Of a stretch of DNA of 64,000 nt, positions 26,321 to 33,722 are shown piece after piece. The position numbers were made by a program, and so were the translations under genes. The notes beneath the pieces were generated by a model, which had not been told where the DNA came from, did not search any database, and worked only from the letters and a program-made list of their open reading frames with translations. Origin of the DNA: a bacterium (GTDB taxonomy: Bacteria; Verrucomicrobiota; Kiritimatiellia; CAIKKV01; CAITUY01); NCBI GenBank assembly GCA_037128595.1, contig JBAXWB010000006.1, positions 62,001 to 126,000 on the forward strand. Reading direction: 5' to 3'. Each line of letters begins with the position of its first letter. Position 1 is the stretch's first letter.

Positions 26321-26428
26321 TTTGCGGTGTTTGCGGTGATTGAAAAGCTGTTTCCGGTAAACCCCTCACGTAGAGATTATATTAAAAGTCTACCCCAAGT
26401 GCCTCTGAAACACCGCAATCACCGCAAA
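26321..26428 (+). repeat. 108-bp repeat with terminal inverted repeats, copy 1
   Basis: Bounded by TTTGCGGTGTTTGCGGTG on the left and CACCGCAATCACCGCAAA on the right, which are near-perfect inverted repeats. The interior includes CCGGTAAACCCCTCACGTAG and TTATATTAAAAGTCTACC. Copies lie at 39743-39850 (inverted, about one difference in the interior) and 46475-46581 (inverted, diverged). It lies between genes of the operon. Confidence 0.88.
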
Positions 26429-26448
26429 TCAAGATAGGTCACCGTAAC

Positions 26449-26478
26449 AGGCTGGTTCCAGAAGGATGCCGGCCTTTT
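26449..26478 (+). terminator. Terminator-like hairpin, third
   Basis: AGGCTGG pairs with CCGGCCT (one G-T pair), followed by TTTT, 17 bases before the next start codon. It sits in the same position relative to the next gene as the hairpins near 25350 and 29130. Confidence 0.55.
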
Positions 26479-26494
26479 CAATTAAAGGATCACC

Positions 26495-26809
26495 ATGCAG
26501 ATTACATTCAAATCACCTCAAATGGGCAATATCGTGGTCAGGCTATTCTGGAGCACCTACCGGGCAAATAATCGGACGGTACTTGAGTTGATCGACCCCA
26601 GGACCGGCGAACCCTTCACCACGGCGACCGTCAACCTGCCCGGCGTTGAACTGGCAGATGACGAGATCATCCTAAAGGATTACAGCGAGAACGAGGGGAT
26701 GCTCAGGTCACTTGTTGATGCTGGGGTCGTTCAGGATACGGGGCGCCGGGAGAGAACTGGGGTCGTTACCTGCCCTGTAGTCAGGGTACTGAGGAGGTGC
26801 CCTACGTGA
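26495..26809 (+). CDS. DUF4313-like protein
   Basis: A 104-residue protein with the pattern ANNRTVLELIDPRTGEPFTT, ATVNLPGVELADDEIILKDY and SENEGMLRSLVDAGVVQDTG, which fits the DUF4313 family as I recall it. The family is frequent in plasmids and integrative elements, and its function is unknown. The ATG at 26495 follows AAAGGA. It overlaps the next gene by four bases. Confidence 0.78.
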   Translation: MQITFKSPQMGNIVVRLFWSTYRANNRTVLELIDPRTGEPFTTATVNLPGVELADDEIILKDYSENEGMLRSLVDAGVVQDTGRRERTGVVTCPVVRVLRRCPT

Positions 26810-26997
26810 ATTGGATCCGTAGACCGTTTATCGAATACCTCAACGCCGTCGATCGCGAACTGGAGCGCCGTTATGGCGTTACCAGTGATGATACCGGCAT
26901 GGAGATGATCGCATCAGCGCAGGAGTCCCTGGAGACGCCAGAACGATGTGCCGACGAAATAGCACGTAAATATGAGTTGGAGGAAATATCGCGATGA
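26806..26997 (+). CDS. Small hypothetical protein, GTG start
   Basis: A 63-residue acidic helical protein. I chose the GTG at 26806, which overlaps the previous TGA (GTGA) and has GAGGAGG eight bases upstream. A GTG at 26797 lies inside that ribosome-binding site and is less likely. The sequence includes FIEYLNAVDRELERRYGV and ERCADEIARKYELEEI. No family is recognised. Confidence 0.68.
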   Translation: MNWIRRPFIEYLNAVDRELERRYGVTSDDTGMEMIASAQESLETPERCADEIARKYELEEISR

Positions 26998-27383
26998 AAT
27001 ACTGGGAAGACTTTCAAACCAAATGGGGATTCGGGGATGGCGACTCGGTTCCACCGGATGCACTGATGCTGCGCCAGGTTTATGTCAGGGAACTGAACAA
27101 CCTGCTGCGCAAGCGCCAGTCAGCAGTACGCCTGCTCTCCTATGACCGGCCTGGAATACATAACTCGCTGATGATCGTCAGGGTGGATGCCCAACTGGTA
27201 TGCAAAGTACCCGAAAGACGTTTGTGGCTGGGGCAAGAGATCGGCGGATGGGAGCCCCCTGGCGATTGGAGCGAGCCAGAAACGGATGCCGCTTATGATG
27301 CCGTACTGGATGAAGCTGAAGATATGGAGTTGGACAGTATGGTCGAAACCACCGTTCGCATCAAAAGAAGGAGGGCGGCATGA
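26994..27383 (+). CDS. Conserved island protein, 129 residues
   Basis: Starts at an ATGA overlap. MKYWEDFQTKWGFGDGDSVP, then LRQVYVRELNNLLRKRQS and LLSYDRPGIHN form a pattern I remember from hypothetical proteins in bacterial islands. It has an acidic C-terminal half and a basic tail (IKRRRAA). Function unknown. It is coupled on both sides. Confidence 0.72.
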   Translation: MKYWEDFQTKWGFGDGDSVPPDALMLRQVYVRELNNLLRKRQSAVRLLSYDRPGIHNSLMIVRVDAQLVCKVPERRLWLGQEIGGWEPPGDWSEPETDAAYDAVLDEAEDMELDSMVETTVRIKRRRAA

Positions 27384-27592
27384 ATACAGGACGCTGGCTC
27401 GATATCGCAGATGCTCACATCAGGCATCGATGGGATCTGGACTGCCAGTGCCTGCAACACGCTGATCCAAGCATGGAATTAAAACGGATCATCTACATTG
27501 AACCCGACTACTACCAGAACGGTATACCGATCTGCGAGGAGTGTGGCCGGGATCGAAAATACGTGAAAACCCAAACGAAAGGACGACGATGA
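27380..27592 (+). CDS. Small Cys-containing protein upstream of the AAA ATPase
   Basis: A 70-residue protein with CQC near residue 24 and CEEC near residue 53, a possible four-cysteine metal site, and a basic C-terminus. It overlaps the preceding gene and the AAA ATPase gene by four bases each, so it is probably made with the ATPase. No family is recognised. Confidence 0.66.
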   Translation: MNTGRWLDIADAHIRHRWDLDCQCLQHADPSMELKRIIYIEPDYYQNGIPICEECGRDRKYVKTQTKGRR

Positions 27593-29085
27593 AAACCAAG
27601 ATTACGAATTACGTGAGAGCCGGCTACCCAGGTCTATACCTTGTGAGCCATGAGGAATCCCGTGTGGAAGCGGAGCTACGAGCAATAGCGGCAACGCTAC
27701 AGTACCGCCTCTACGCCTGGTCTACCACCGAGGGGCTTACGGATACCGGTGATGGCAGCGTGCGAGCCGCCACGGACCCCCTGGAGGCCCTGCAGGCCAT
27801 CTCGGAACTGCCCGATAACGCGCTGATCCTAATGAGGGATCTGCACATGTTTCTAGCCGATAACAACCCAGTACTCGTAAGGGCGTTAAAAGACGCATTG
27901 GCGGCGGGCAAAACGAAGGGGAAAGTTCTGATCATTCTGGGATGTCGCTCGGTACTGCCACCGGAGCTGGAGCGGGAATTCACCGTCCTGGACTTCAGCC
28001 TGCCGGATAAAGCAGCGCTGGGTGCGGTGCTCGATGGGATCTGTCAGTCGGCAAAGCTCAAGAAACCGGCTGGTGATGAGCGTGACCAGATCCTCGATGC
28101 AGCCAGCGGCCTAACCACGGTGGAAGCGGAGAATGCCTTTGCGCTATCGGTGGTGACGGCAAAGACCATACACGCAGGACTGGTAGCCACCGAGAAAGCC
28201 TCGACGGTTAAACGGAATGGGCTGCTGGAACTGGTGGAGGTACGGGAAGGATTGAAGGATATCGGCGGGCTGGATCAGCTTAAGGATTGGCTGGTAAAGC
28301 GCCGGGATGCCTTCTCAGCGAAAGCGACAGCGTACGGCCTACCATCGCCTAAGGGACTGCTGATCGTCGGTATCCCCGGGACCGGCAAGTCGCTAACCGC
28401 CAAGGCAACCGCCAGTGTGTTCGGCCGCCCGCTGCTGAAGTTGGACGCCGGGAAGCTGTATGGCTCGTTGGTGGGCCAGAGTGAGCAGAATCTCCGTTCA
28501 GTCATCCAGACCGCAGAGGCGATAGCGCCCTGTGTGTTGTGGGTCGACGAGATCGAGAAGGGATTGGCGGGCAGCAAAAGCTCTGGATCAACGGATGGTG
28601 GTACGTCAGCGAGGGTACTGGGGAGCCTACTGAGTTGGCTCCAGGAGAAGCGGTCACAGGTATTTGTGGTCGCCACCGCCAATGACGTCACCCAGCTGCC
28701 ACCCGAGCTATTACGCAAGGGGCGCCTGGATGAGATGTTCTTCGTGGATCTGCCCAACCAAGCCGAGAGGGAAACGATCTGGGGAATCCAGATAGCGAAG
28801 TACGGACGGAAAGCGGATCAGTACGATACTGGTGCCCTGGCGATGGCCAGTGAGGGCTATACGGGCAGTGAGATTGAGCAAGCGGTCGTGGATAGCTTGT
28901 ACGGCGCCTTTGCCGAATCAAGGGAGCCCGGCATGCTGGATATCAGTAAAGCCCTAGGCGAGACAGTGCCTCTCAGCAAGCTGATGGCGGAACAGATCAC
29001 GGGCTTACGCCGTTGGGCCTCGGGGCGGTGCCGCATGGCAACTTCCCCGGTAAGAGAAACAAGGGGGCGAAAGATCGCCGCATAA
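27589..29085 (+). CDS. Ycf46-like AAA+ ATPase
   Basis: A 498-residue AAA+ protein. The N-terminal 230 residues form the Ycf46-type domain (YVRAGYPGLYLVSHEESRVE, later LIILGCRSVLPPELEREFTV). The ATPase domain follows with Walker A GIPGTGKS near residue 262, Walker B VLWVDEIEK near 317, sensor-1 FVVATAND and the arginine-finger region RKGRLDEMFFVDLP. Start at the ATGA overlap (27589). Ycf46 is conserved in plastids and cyanobacteria together with Ycf35, and the partner is the first gene of this operon. By family it should be an oligomeric remodelling ATPase; the substrate is unknown. Confidence 0.9.
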   Translation: MKTKITNYVRAGYPGLYLVSHEESRVEAELRAIAATLQYRLYAWSTTEGLTDTGDGSVRAATDPLEALQAISELPDNALILMRDLHMFLADNNPVLVRALKDALAAGKTKGKVLIILGCRSVLPPELEREFTVLDFSLPDKAALGAVLDGICQSAKLKKPAGDERDQILDAASGLTTVEAENAFALSVVTAKTIHAGLVATEKASTVKRNGLLELVEVREGLKDIGGLDQLKDWLVKRRDAFSAKATAYGLPSPKGLLIVGIPGTGKSLTAKATASVFGRPLLKLDAGKLYGSLVGQSEQNLRSVIQTAEAIAPCVLWVDEIEKGLAGSKSSGSTDGGTSARVLGSLLSWLQEKRSQVFVVATANDVTQLPPELLRKGRLDEMFFVDLPNQAERETIWGIQIAKYGRKADQYDTGALAMASEGYTGSEIEQAVVDSLYGAFAESREPGMLDISKALGETVPLSKLMAEQITGLRRWASGRCRMATSPVRETRGRKIAA

Positions 29086-29113
29086 CGCTACCCAATATAA
29101 ACACAAACCAATG

Positions 29114-29142
29114 CCCCTGACCGGTCGCCGGCAGGGGTTTTT
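29114..29142 (+). terminator. Terminator-like hairpin after the AAA ATPase gene
   Basis: CCCCTG and CAGGGG enclose a CCGG/CCGG inner stem and are followed by TTTTT. It lies 28 bases after the ATPase stop and 16 bases before the next start. Confidence 0.85.
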
Positions 29143-29157
29143 CATTTAAGGAGGACG

Positions 29158-29688
29158 ATGAAAATCATCTATGCAGAAAAGTACGTAAGTCCACGAGAGC
29201 GGCCGCTCACGCCTGCTGAACAGGAAGTACGCCGGATCAGCTACGCGCTGAAACAACCCAATGACGAGGCCAACTTGTTAGCCAGCACGGCGTTAGCTCC
29301 ACTCGTAGACAGCCACGCCTACCCCGGTGCCGTCATCATCTTGATGCCAGTACCGTCTAGTACGAATACGACGCAGGTGAACTGGATATTCGCTAACCGT
29401 TTGGCCGAACAGATTAAGGCCATATCGAGCAGACGTGTGTTTGTCATGGAGACGGTAGCGCGCCGCCACCCAGTCCAAAGCTCCTGCGTAAGGCGCCGGC
29501 ATGGACTGCTGGGGCTGACAGTAGAGGAGCACGCGATGATAAGAATCGCCGGGCCATTACGCATAACCAATACCGTCTATTACTTTGTCGACAATGTAGC
29601 GACAACAGGCAGTACGTTGGAAGCCTGCCGCCTCGCATTAGGCTTTGGCGACGGCATCGTATATGCAGATCAGGGGAGGAATCCGTGA
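29158..29688 (+). CDS. Phosphoribosyltransferase-like protein
   Basis: A 176-residue protein with a PRPP-binding motif FVDNVATTGSTLEACRLALG in the C-terminal part, matching type I phosphoribosyltransferases (ComF-like). In the motif the usual second Asp is Asn, a variation that occurs but may alter activity. The N-terminal part has ILMPVPSSTNTTQVNWIFAN. It could be involved in nucleobase salvage, or be a non-enzymatic regulator. The ATG at 29158 follows AAGGAGG. It overlaps the next gene by GTGA. Confidence 0.78.
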   Translation: MKIIYAEKYVSPRERPLTPAEQEVRRISYALKQPNDEANLLASTALAPLVDSHAYPGAVIILMPVPSSTNTTQVNWIFANRLAEQIKAISSRRVFVMETVARRHPVQSSCVRRRHGLLGLTVEEHAMIRIAGPLRITNTVYYFVDNVATTGSTLEACRLALGFGDGIVYADQGRNP

Positions 29689-29906
29689 GTAACTCATGGT
29701 GGCGAAAACGACCGCACAGCCGGTTCATCTACTCTTGCTTAGGAGGGTGTGGCGGCTTTTTGAAGGCAAAAAGGCCTCACTGTTATGGCTGTGCGCTGGA
29801 TCTACTTTCAGGCCGTCCAGCAGGCACATGGCGGAAGGATAACCTGAAAGAGTTAAAAAGGAAAAGAGAAGAAGCGGCCTTCCTTTCAATTGCAATGAAC
29901 ATATGA
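29685..29906 (+). CDS. Small zinc-ribbon-like protein, GTG start
   Basis: A 73-residue basic protein starting with GTG overlapping the previous TGA, with GGGAGG upstream. It has Cys residues in SCLGGCGG and HCYGC, a plausible zinc site, and a charged helical tail (NLKELKRKREEA). Function unknown. Confidence 0.65.
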   Translation: MSNSWWRKRPHSRFIYSCLGGCGGFLKAKRPHCYGCALDLLSGRPAGTWRKDNLKELKRKREEAAFLSIAMNI

Positions 29907-29913
29907 GGAAACT

Positions 29914-30375
29914 ATGAAAAGAAATGAGTTCTTTCTGGGATTCTGTATGCAACCGGCACCCAGTGTGACCGACGTGTATGTCAGAACACCGGAGGATTGC
30001 TACCGGGCCTGCGAGGAGCAGGCAGGATACGGACAGGAGGCGTTCACAGTCTTGTGCCTGAACACGAGGAACCGTTTGATCGCTGGCGGCATTATCTCCA
30101 TCGGCGTAATTGACGCCACTCTCGTGCATGCAAGGGAGGTATTCCGTAAAGCCATTGAGATCCGGGCAAGCGCCGTCGTGTTGATTCATAATCATCCCTC
30201 GGGCGAAACAACCCCGTCAGCAGAGGATATTCGACTGACCAAGCAGTTGGTGCAGGCCGGGCAGGTCATCGGCATCAAGGTGCTGGACCACGTCATTATC
30301 GGCACACGGAGACCTGAGTACCTGCGCCCCTACACCTCGATCCGGGAAAACGGATTAGTAGAGTTCGACACATAA
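29914..30375 (+). CDS. RadC-like JAB/MPN domain protein
   Basis: A 153-residue protein with a JAMM metalloprotease motif: Glu42 (GQEAFTVLCL), His92, His94 and Asp105 in LIHNHPSGETTPSAEDIRL. It matches the RadC/JAB domain (LVQAGQVIGIKVLDHVIIG) but lacks the N-terminal helix-hairpin-helix region of full-length RadC. RadC-like JAB proteins are common passengers of plasmids and islands, and their substrates are unclear. It lies seven bases after the previous gene. Confidence 0.9.
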   Translation: MKRNEFFLGFCMQPAPSVTDVYVRTPEDCYRACEEQAGYGQEAFTVLCLNTRNRLIAGGIISIGVIDATLVHAREVFRKAIEIRASAVVLIHNHPSGETTPSAEDIRLTKQLVQAGQVIGIKVLDHVIIGTRRPEYLRPYTSIRENGLVEFDT

Positions 30376-30390
30376 ACGAAAGGAGAACGT

Positions 30391-30576
30391 ATGAGCATTG
30401 AAGCAAAGATCGAAGGAAAGAAACTGATCGTGACGATTGATACCCAAACGCCCACGCCAAGCGCGACCGGCAAGACACTGGTGGTCGCAAGCTCAAGGGG
30501 GAATATAGCGACTACCTGCACGGTGAACGGCAAGCCGGTTGTCGTTGGGCTGAACGCCTACATCAGGAACGGTTGA
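30391..30576 (+). CDS. Small conserved island protein, 61 residues
   Basis: Starts after GAAAGGAGAACGT. The sequence SIEAKIEGKKLIVTID, then SATGKTLVVASSRGNIATTC and NGKPVVVGLNAYIRN is a small beta-rich protein of a kind I recall from phages and islands. No function known. Confidence 0.75.
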   Translation: MSIEAKIEGKKLIVTIDTQTPTPSATGKTLVVASSRGNIATTCTVNGKPVVVGLNAYIRNG

Positions 30577-30582
30577 ACGATG

Positions 30583-30614
30583 CCCCCGTGCGCTGGTTTG
30601 GCGTACGGGGGTTT
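30583..30614 (+). terminator. Terminator-like hairpin before the last operon gene
   Basis: CCCCCGT and ACGGGGG with an inner CGC/GCG stem, followed by TTT. It is again placed just upstream of the ribosome-binding site of the next gene. Confidence 0.75.
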
Positions 30615-30629
30615 AAACGGAAGGAGATC

Positions 30630-31205
30630 ATGAACATCATTGGAATACTGACAGAGCAGACTTGCGGTGAAGCCTGCTGGCATGCCCACGAAACGGTGTG
30701 CCGGTGTAGTTGTGGCGGACGGAACCACGGGATCCTCAATACGCCTGATGGCCAGCGTCCGGACCGGATGTGCCGGATGAACGGCCATGTCTATAAACTG
30801 GCAGCCGTTGGCGGACACAACGATCTTTACGCGAAGGCCTGTGAGATCAACCGTCAGGCCGGGTACAGCTACATCGAGCCTGCAAGCCTGGTTGTGGATG
30901 GCCAACCCAGGGAGGCAACGCTGGAGATTGCCGCCCAGCTTCGCGCTGAAGGCAGGGATGTCTGGTGGAGTCAGTACTATGGGTGCTGGAAGACGACCGA
31001 TGAAGGCGCCCCAGCCCGCGTCCGGTATGTCACTACGGCCCAGCTTAGCGGCTGGACGGAGGTGATGGCGTATCAGGGGCCAACCGATGGCGGGCATGCG
31101 CTACTGTGGGTCAGGGAAGCAATGCCCGATCGACCCGCAATACTGAAGGTGGATAAACAAACAGGCCTCCCACTGGAGGACCAGAACCCGACGCGGTGTT
31201 GGTAA
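30630..31205 (+). CDS. Conserved Cys-rich island protein
   Basis: A 191-residue protein with N-terminal CGEACWHAHETVCRCSCGG, a cluster of five Cys and two His that likely binds metal. The C-terminal domain includes VRYVTTAQLSGWTEVMAYQG. I recall homologous hypothetical proteins in bacterial islands and none with a known role. The ATG at 30630 follows AAGGAGATC; the frame is open from 30573 but the hairpin precludes that start. It is the last gene of the operon, and a strong terminator follows. Confidence 0.76.
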   Translation: MNIIGILTEQTCGEACWHAHETVCRCSCGGRNHGILNTPDGQRPDRMCRMNGHVYKLAAVGGHNDLYAKACEINRQAGYSYIEPASLVVDGQPREATLEIAAQLRAEGRDVWWSQYYGCWKTTDEGAPARVRYVTTAQLSGWTEVMAYQGPTDGGHALLWVREAMPDRPAILKVDKQTGLPLEDQNPTRCW

Positions 31206-31212
31206 ACATCGA

Positions 31213-31236
31213 AGGAGCGCCCATGGCTCCTTTTTT
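31213..31236 (+). terminator. Rho-independent terminator of the small-gene operon
   Basis: AGGAGC and GCTCCT form a 6-bp stem with a 7-base loop, followed by six T. It lies eight bases after the last stop codon. Confidence 0.9.
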
Positions 31237-31244
31237 AGCTGTTA

Positions 31245-31290
31245 GGGTTGAATATGATTAGGGCACGGAGGGGCACTCATAACGTTCATG
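31245..31290 (+). repeat. Hairpin repeat family, copy 2 (diverged)
   Basis: GGGTTGAATATGATTAGGGC, then ACGGAGGGGCACTC, then ATAACGTTCATG aligns with the copies near 22674, 33679 and 40103, but its central stem is poorly preserved. It lies between the operon terminator and the convergent 56-residue gene. Confidence 0.45.
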
Positions 31291-31302
31291 CGTTATCTTC
31301 CC

Positions 31303-31473
31303 CTACTTCCTGACCGTCACTTCAATCTCTGTTGCATTCCCGGCAAACCATTTCTGAACATACAAGGTACCGATAATGGGCGGCTGTCCCTCTGCTGGCA
31401 CCTCATTGTATTTGACGGTGTTTTTGGTTTCCTTCTCAACCCTGAACTTCACAGTCTTTTCAACCTTTTCCAT
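31303..31473 (-). CDS. Small hypothetical protein, 56 residues
   Basis: The ATG at 31473 has AAAGGA six bases upstream and lies 16 bases after the stop of the XRE-type gene. The protein begins MEKVEKTVKFRVEKETKNTV and contains PPIIGTLYVQKWFAG then EIEVTVRK, a compact beta-sheet pattern. Length, signal and coding pattern support a real gene, but no function is known. Confidence 0.7.
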   Translation of the reverse strand: MEKVEKTVKFRVEKETKNTVKYNEVPAEGQPPIIGTLYVQKWFAGNATEIEVTVRK

Positions 31474-31488
31474 GATCTTTCCTTTTGA

Positions 31489-31980
31489 TTACCGCTTCGC
31501 ACGTCCTCGTCCCTTTGAAACAACCTTCTTCACAACCATCTCGTCCAGCCGCTTCCGGGCCTCAACCTTACCGATACCCCTGACCGCCATAACCGCTACT
31601 TTGGTCTTATCCCGGAACTTCAACATCCCCGGCTTGCCTTCCCATAACATTACTGCATGCGAAGTCACCCCGGTTAGTTTGCCAAATTCCTTCTGAGACA
31701 GCCCCAGCTTCCGGCGTAGCGTCTTGATCCCCTTCCCGGATATCCACGCCCTACCCTCTTCAGGAGCTTCAGCGGGGGCCGGCTGAGTTGAGGCTAAATT
31801 GATTGCCAGCAAGGTGAGCCGCTTGAGTTCCTTTTCCAGCAGGAGTACGCGACCCTTCAGATCAGCGACATCCAGACGTATTTTGGCGGCCGGTTTACGC
31901 ATGGGCACTACAGACGATTTAACCTCTTTACGGGCAATACGAATGATTTCTTCCCTCAATACCTTGACGATGTTTGGCAT
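31489..31980 (-). CDS. XRE-type helix-turn-helix regulator
   Basis: A 163-residue protein. Residues 1-70 are helical with a short coiled coil (LKGRVLLLEKELKRLTLLAI). The second half has the HTH segment IKTLRRKLGLSQKEFGKLTG followed by VTSHAVMLWEGKPGMLKF, typical of XRE DNA-binding domains. The C-terminus is very basic. AGGAG precedes the ATG by six bases. It is probably a transcriptional regulator co-expressed with the 56-residue protein; its target is unknown. Confidence 0.82.
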   Translation of the reverse strand: MPNIVKVLREEIIRIARKEVKSSVVPMRKPAAKIRLDVADLKGRVLLLEKELKRLTLLAINLASTQPAPAEAPEEGRAWISGKGIKTLRRKLGLSQKEFGKLTGVTSHAVMLWEGKPGMLKFRDKTKVAVMAVRGIGKVEARKRLDEMVVKKVVSKGRGRAKR

Positions 31981-32140
31981 AATGACTCCTATTTGATGTT
32001 CTTCATAAAATACGCTTATGGGTCAGGAGTTCCAGCGAAATGTAAATGGCACCTGCAGATGATGGGATCATGCAATAGCAGCGATATGCATTGAGAAACG
32101 ATCTCGTCAGGGTCATAATAAGCTCATGGGAGGAGATGCC

Positions 32141-32656
32141 ATGAAACGTATCGTCTTGATTTTATTCGCCTCTATCTACGTAGCTGGCGTTTATGCCCAA
32201 TCCTATACCGTTCAGGAGCCCGGCAAGCTTCCGACCTATATCCGCCCCACCTCGGGCGGCGGCGTCACCATCAACAAGCCAGGGCAACTGCCCACCACCG
32301 TAAGCCCAACCTTCGGGGGAGGCTCTACGATCAGTACGCCAGGTCAGTTGCCCGTTTACGTGAGGCCGACCTACGGTTGCGGATCCACGGTATCGATCCC
32401 CGGACAGCTGCCGGTCACCATCAGCCCCACGTATGGCGGGGGTGCCACCATCCTCACGCCCGGCCAGCTACCCACCCGCATCCGCTCCACCTATGGGGGC
32501 GGCTACACCGTTGAACGGCCCGGCGAATTACCCGTAATGATCAGGCCTTCCTGCGGCTCAACTACGCCAACGGCAGTTCAAGCGGCCACATACCTCTTTC
32601 CGGCTACCCAGGCCAAGGAAACGGTTAAAAAGAGCGCGGACAAAGGAAAGCGCTAG
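32141..32656 (+). CDS. Secreted tandem-repeat protein
   Basis: A 171-residue protein with a clear signal peptide (MKRIVLILFASIYVAGVYAQ), then six imperfect repeats of about 21 residues of the form TV..PGQLPT.I.PTYGGG, and a Lys-rich tail. It is exported and likely forms a repetitive beta structure. I do not recognise the family. The ATG at 32141 is preceded by GGGAGGAG. It is separated by only six bases from the next gene. Confidence 0.75.
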   Translation: MKRIVLILFASIYVAGVYAQSYTVQEPGKLPTYIRPTSGGGVTINKPGQLPTTVSPTFGGGSTISTPGQLPVYVRPTYGCGSTVSIPGQLPVTISPTYGGGATILTPGQLPTRIRSTYGGGYTVERPGELPVMIRPSCGSTTPTAVQAATYLFPATQAKETVKKSADKGKR

Positions 32657-32662
32657 CCGGTT

Positions 32663-32965
32663 ATGCCCAAACTCAATCTTACTATCCCCCACACGCTCAC
32701 ACCCGATGTAGCCACCTCGCGTATCCGGGGCCTACTCAACGATCTGAAAGCGGAACACGGCGACAAGATCAGCGATCTTCAAGAGGAATGGGTCAAGGAT
32801 ACGGGTAAATTCGCCTGCACGGTGATGGGATTCAGGGTTGCGGGCGTGCTGGCGATAGAACCCTCACATGTGGCGATCACCGGTACTCTCCCACTTGCCG
32901 CCATGCTGTTCAAAAGCCAGCTTGAAACGTTGATCAAAAAGCACGCCGCCGAACTGCTCGCTTGA
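32663..32965 (+). CDS. Polyhydroxyalkanoic acid system-type protein (PHA_gran_rgn family)
   Basis: A 100-residue protein with MPKLNLTIPHTLTPDVATSR and GLLNDLKAEHGDKISDLQEEW, then VMGFRVAGVLAIEPSHVAIT and LPLAAMLFKSQLETLIKKHA, matching the small family annotated as polyhydroxyalkanoic acid system proteins. A direct PHA link is not supported here, as no phaC or phasin gene is nearby. A 3' fragment of a second copy lies 700 bp downstream. Confidence 0.82.
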   Translation: MPKLNLTIPHTLTPDVATSRIRGLLNDLKAEHGDKISDLQEEWVKDTGKFACTVMGFRVAGVLAIEPSHVAITGTLPLAAMLFKSQLETLIKKHAAELLA

Positions 32966-33026
32966 GCGGCCAACGGTTACGCCCACTGGGTTTGACTCTA
33001 CAATCCCGTTTCTGCACACTCACCCC

Positions 33027-33599
33027 ATGAAAGTTCAAATAATGAAGGGTTGCCGGCCTGGCTGGGTGGTGGCCTTGTTCCTAGTCGCAACCACATGCCA
33101 GCTCATCGTACAGGGGCGGGTATGGTGGTGCACCTGTGGGCGGTGGAATCTCTGGGCAGGGGACATCTGGAGCGCCCATAATTCCCAGCATGTCTTCGAC
33201 CCCTACAGTTTCACACACCTCCTGCACGGGGTGGCCTTTTTCTGGATCCTGACCTGGTTGTTCAAGCGGCTAACATTCCCCTGGATGCTGACGCTGACCA
33301 TCCTCATGGAGTCAGTCTGGGAGGTGGCAGAAAACACCGCCTTTATCATTCAGCGCTATCGGGAAGCGACCATCGGGCTAGGATACGAGGGGGATTCCAT
33401 TATCAACTCCCTATCCGATATCCTTTGCTGCACGGCCGGTTTTATTCTGGCCCGTCACCTTGGCTTTCGCATCGCCATCACTATGTTTGTGTTGATCGAG
33501 GTATTTTTAGCCATCATCGTGAGGGACAACCTCACCCTCAACGTACTCATGCTCATATGTCCGATCGATGCCATCAAGCAATGGCAGATGGTTCATTAG
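33027..33599 (+). CDS. DUF2585/UPF0314 membrane protein
   Basis: A 190-residue protein with about five transmembrane helices. It matches DUF2585: GRVWWCTCGRWNLWAGD, the signature HNSQHVFDPYSFTHLLHGVA, ESVWEVAENTAFIIQRYREA and GYEGDSIINSLSDILCC. The family is unstudied. It is an inner membrane protein; the conserved His/Asp/Glu residues inside the membrane suggest an enzyme. TTGACT at 32992-32997 and TACAAT at 32999-33004 are too close together for one promoter. Confidence 0.9.
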   Translation: MKVQIMKGCRPGWVVALFLVATTCQLIVQGRVWWCTCGRWNLWAGDIWSAHNSQHVFDPYSFTHLLHGVAFFWILTWLFKRLTFPWMLTLTILMESVWEVAENTAFIIQRYREATIGLGYEGDSIINSLSDILCCTAGFILARHLGFRIAITMFVLIEVFLAIIVRDNLTLNVLMLICPIDAIKQWQMVH

Positions 33600-33640
33600 G
33601 CCGCTTAATCAAAATCCCCCGACACCAGTAGAACTGAAAG

Positions 33641-33682
33641 GCACCCATGCTGCCGAACTGTTCGCTTGAGCGGCCAACGGTT
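33641..33682 (+). pseudogene. 3' fragment of a PHA_gran_rgn-type gene
   Basis: CATGCTGCCGAACTGTTCGC then TTGAGCGGCCAACGGTT repeats the last codons and downstream sequence of the intact gene ending at 32965 (HAAELLA-stop against HAAELFA-stop). Only about 25 coding bases remain, so this is a relic left by recombination or deletion. Confidence 0.7.
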
Positions 33683-33722
33683 GATGATTATTAGTGCCCG
33701 GAGGGCTGCATATAACGTTCAA
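33679..33722 (+). repeat. Hairpin repeat family, copy 3
   Basis: GGTTGATGATTATTAGTGCC, then CGGAGGGCTGC, then ATATAACGTTCAA. The GCCC/GGGC arms and the flanks match the copies near 22674 and 40103. It lies between the PHA-type gene fragment and a convergent gene end. Confidence 0.55.

Noticed and set aside
31288-31696. Plus-strand open frames after the operon terminator
   Set aside because: They are antisense to the 56-residue gene and the XRE-type gene, both of which have proper start signals.
33679-33722. Rho-independent terminator
   Set aside because: The hairpin is not followed by a T run on either strand and related copies occur in other contexts.
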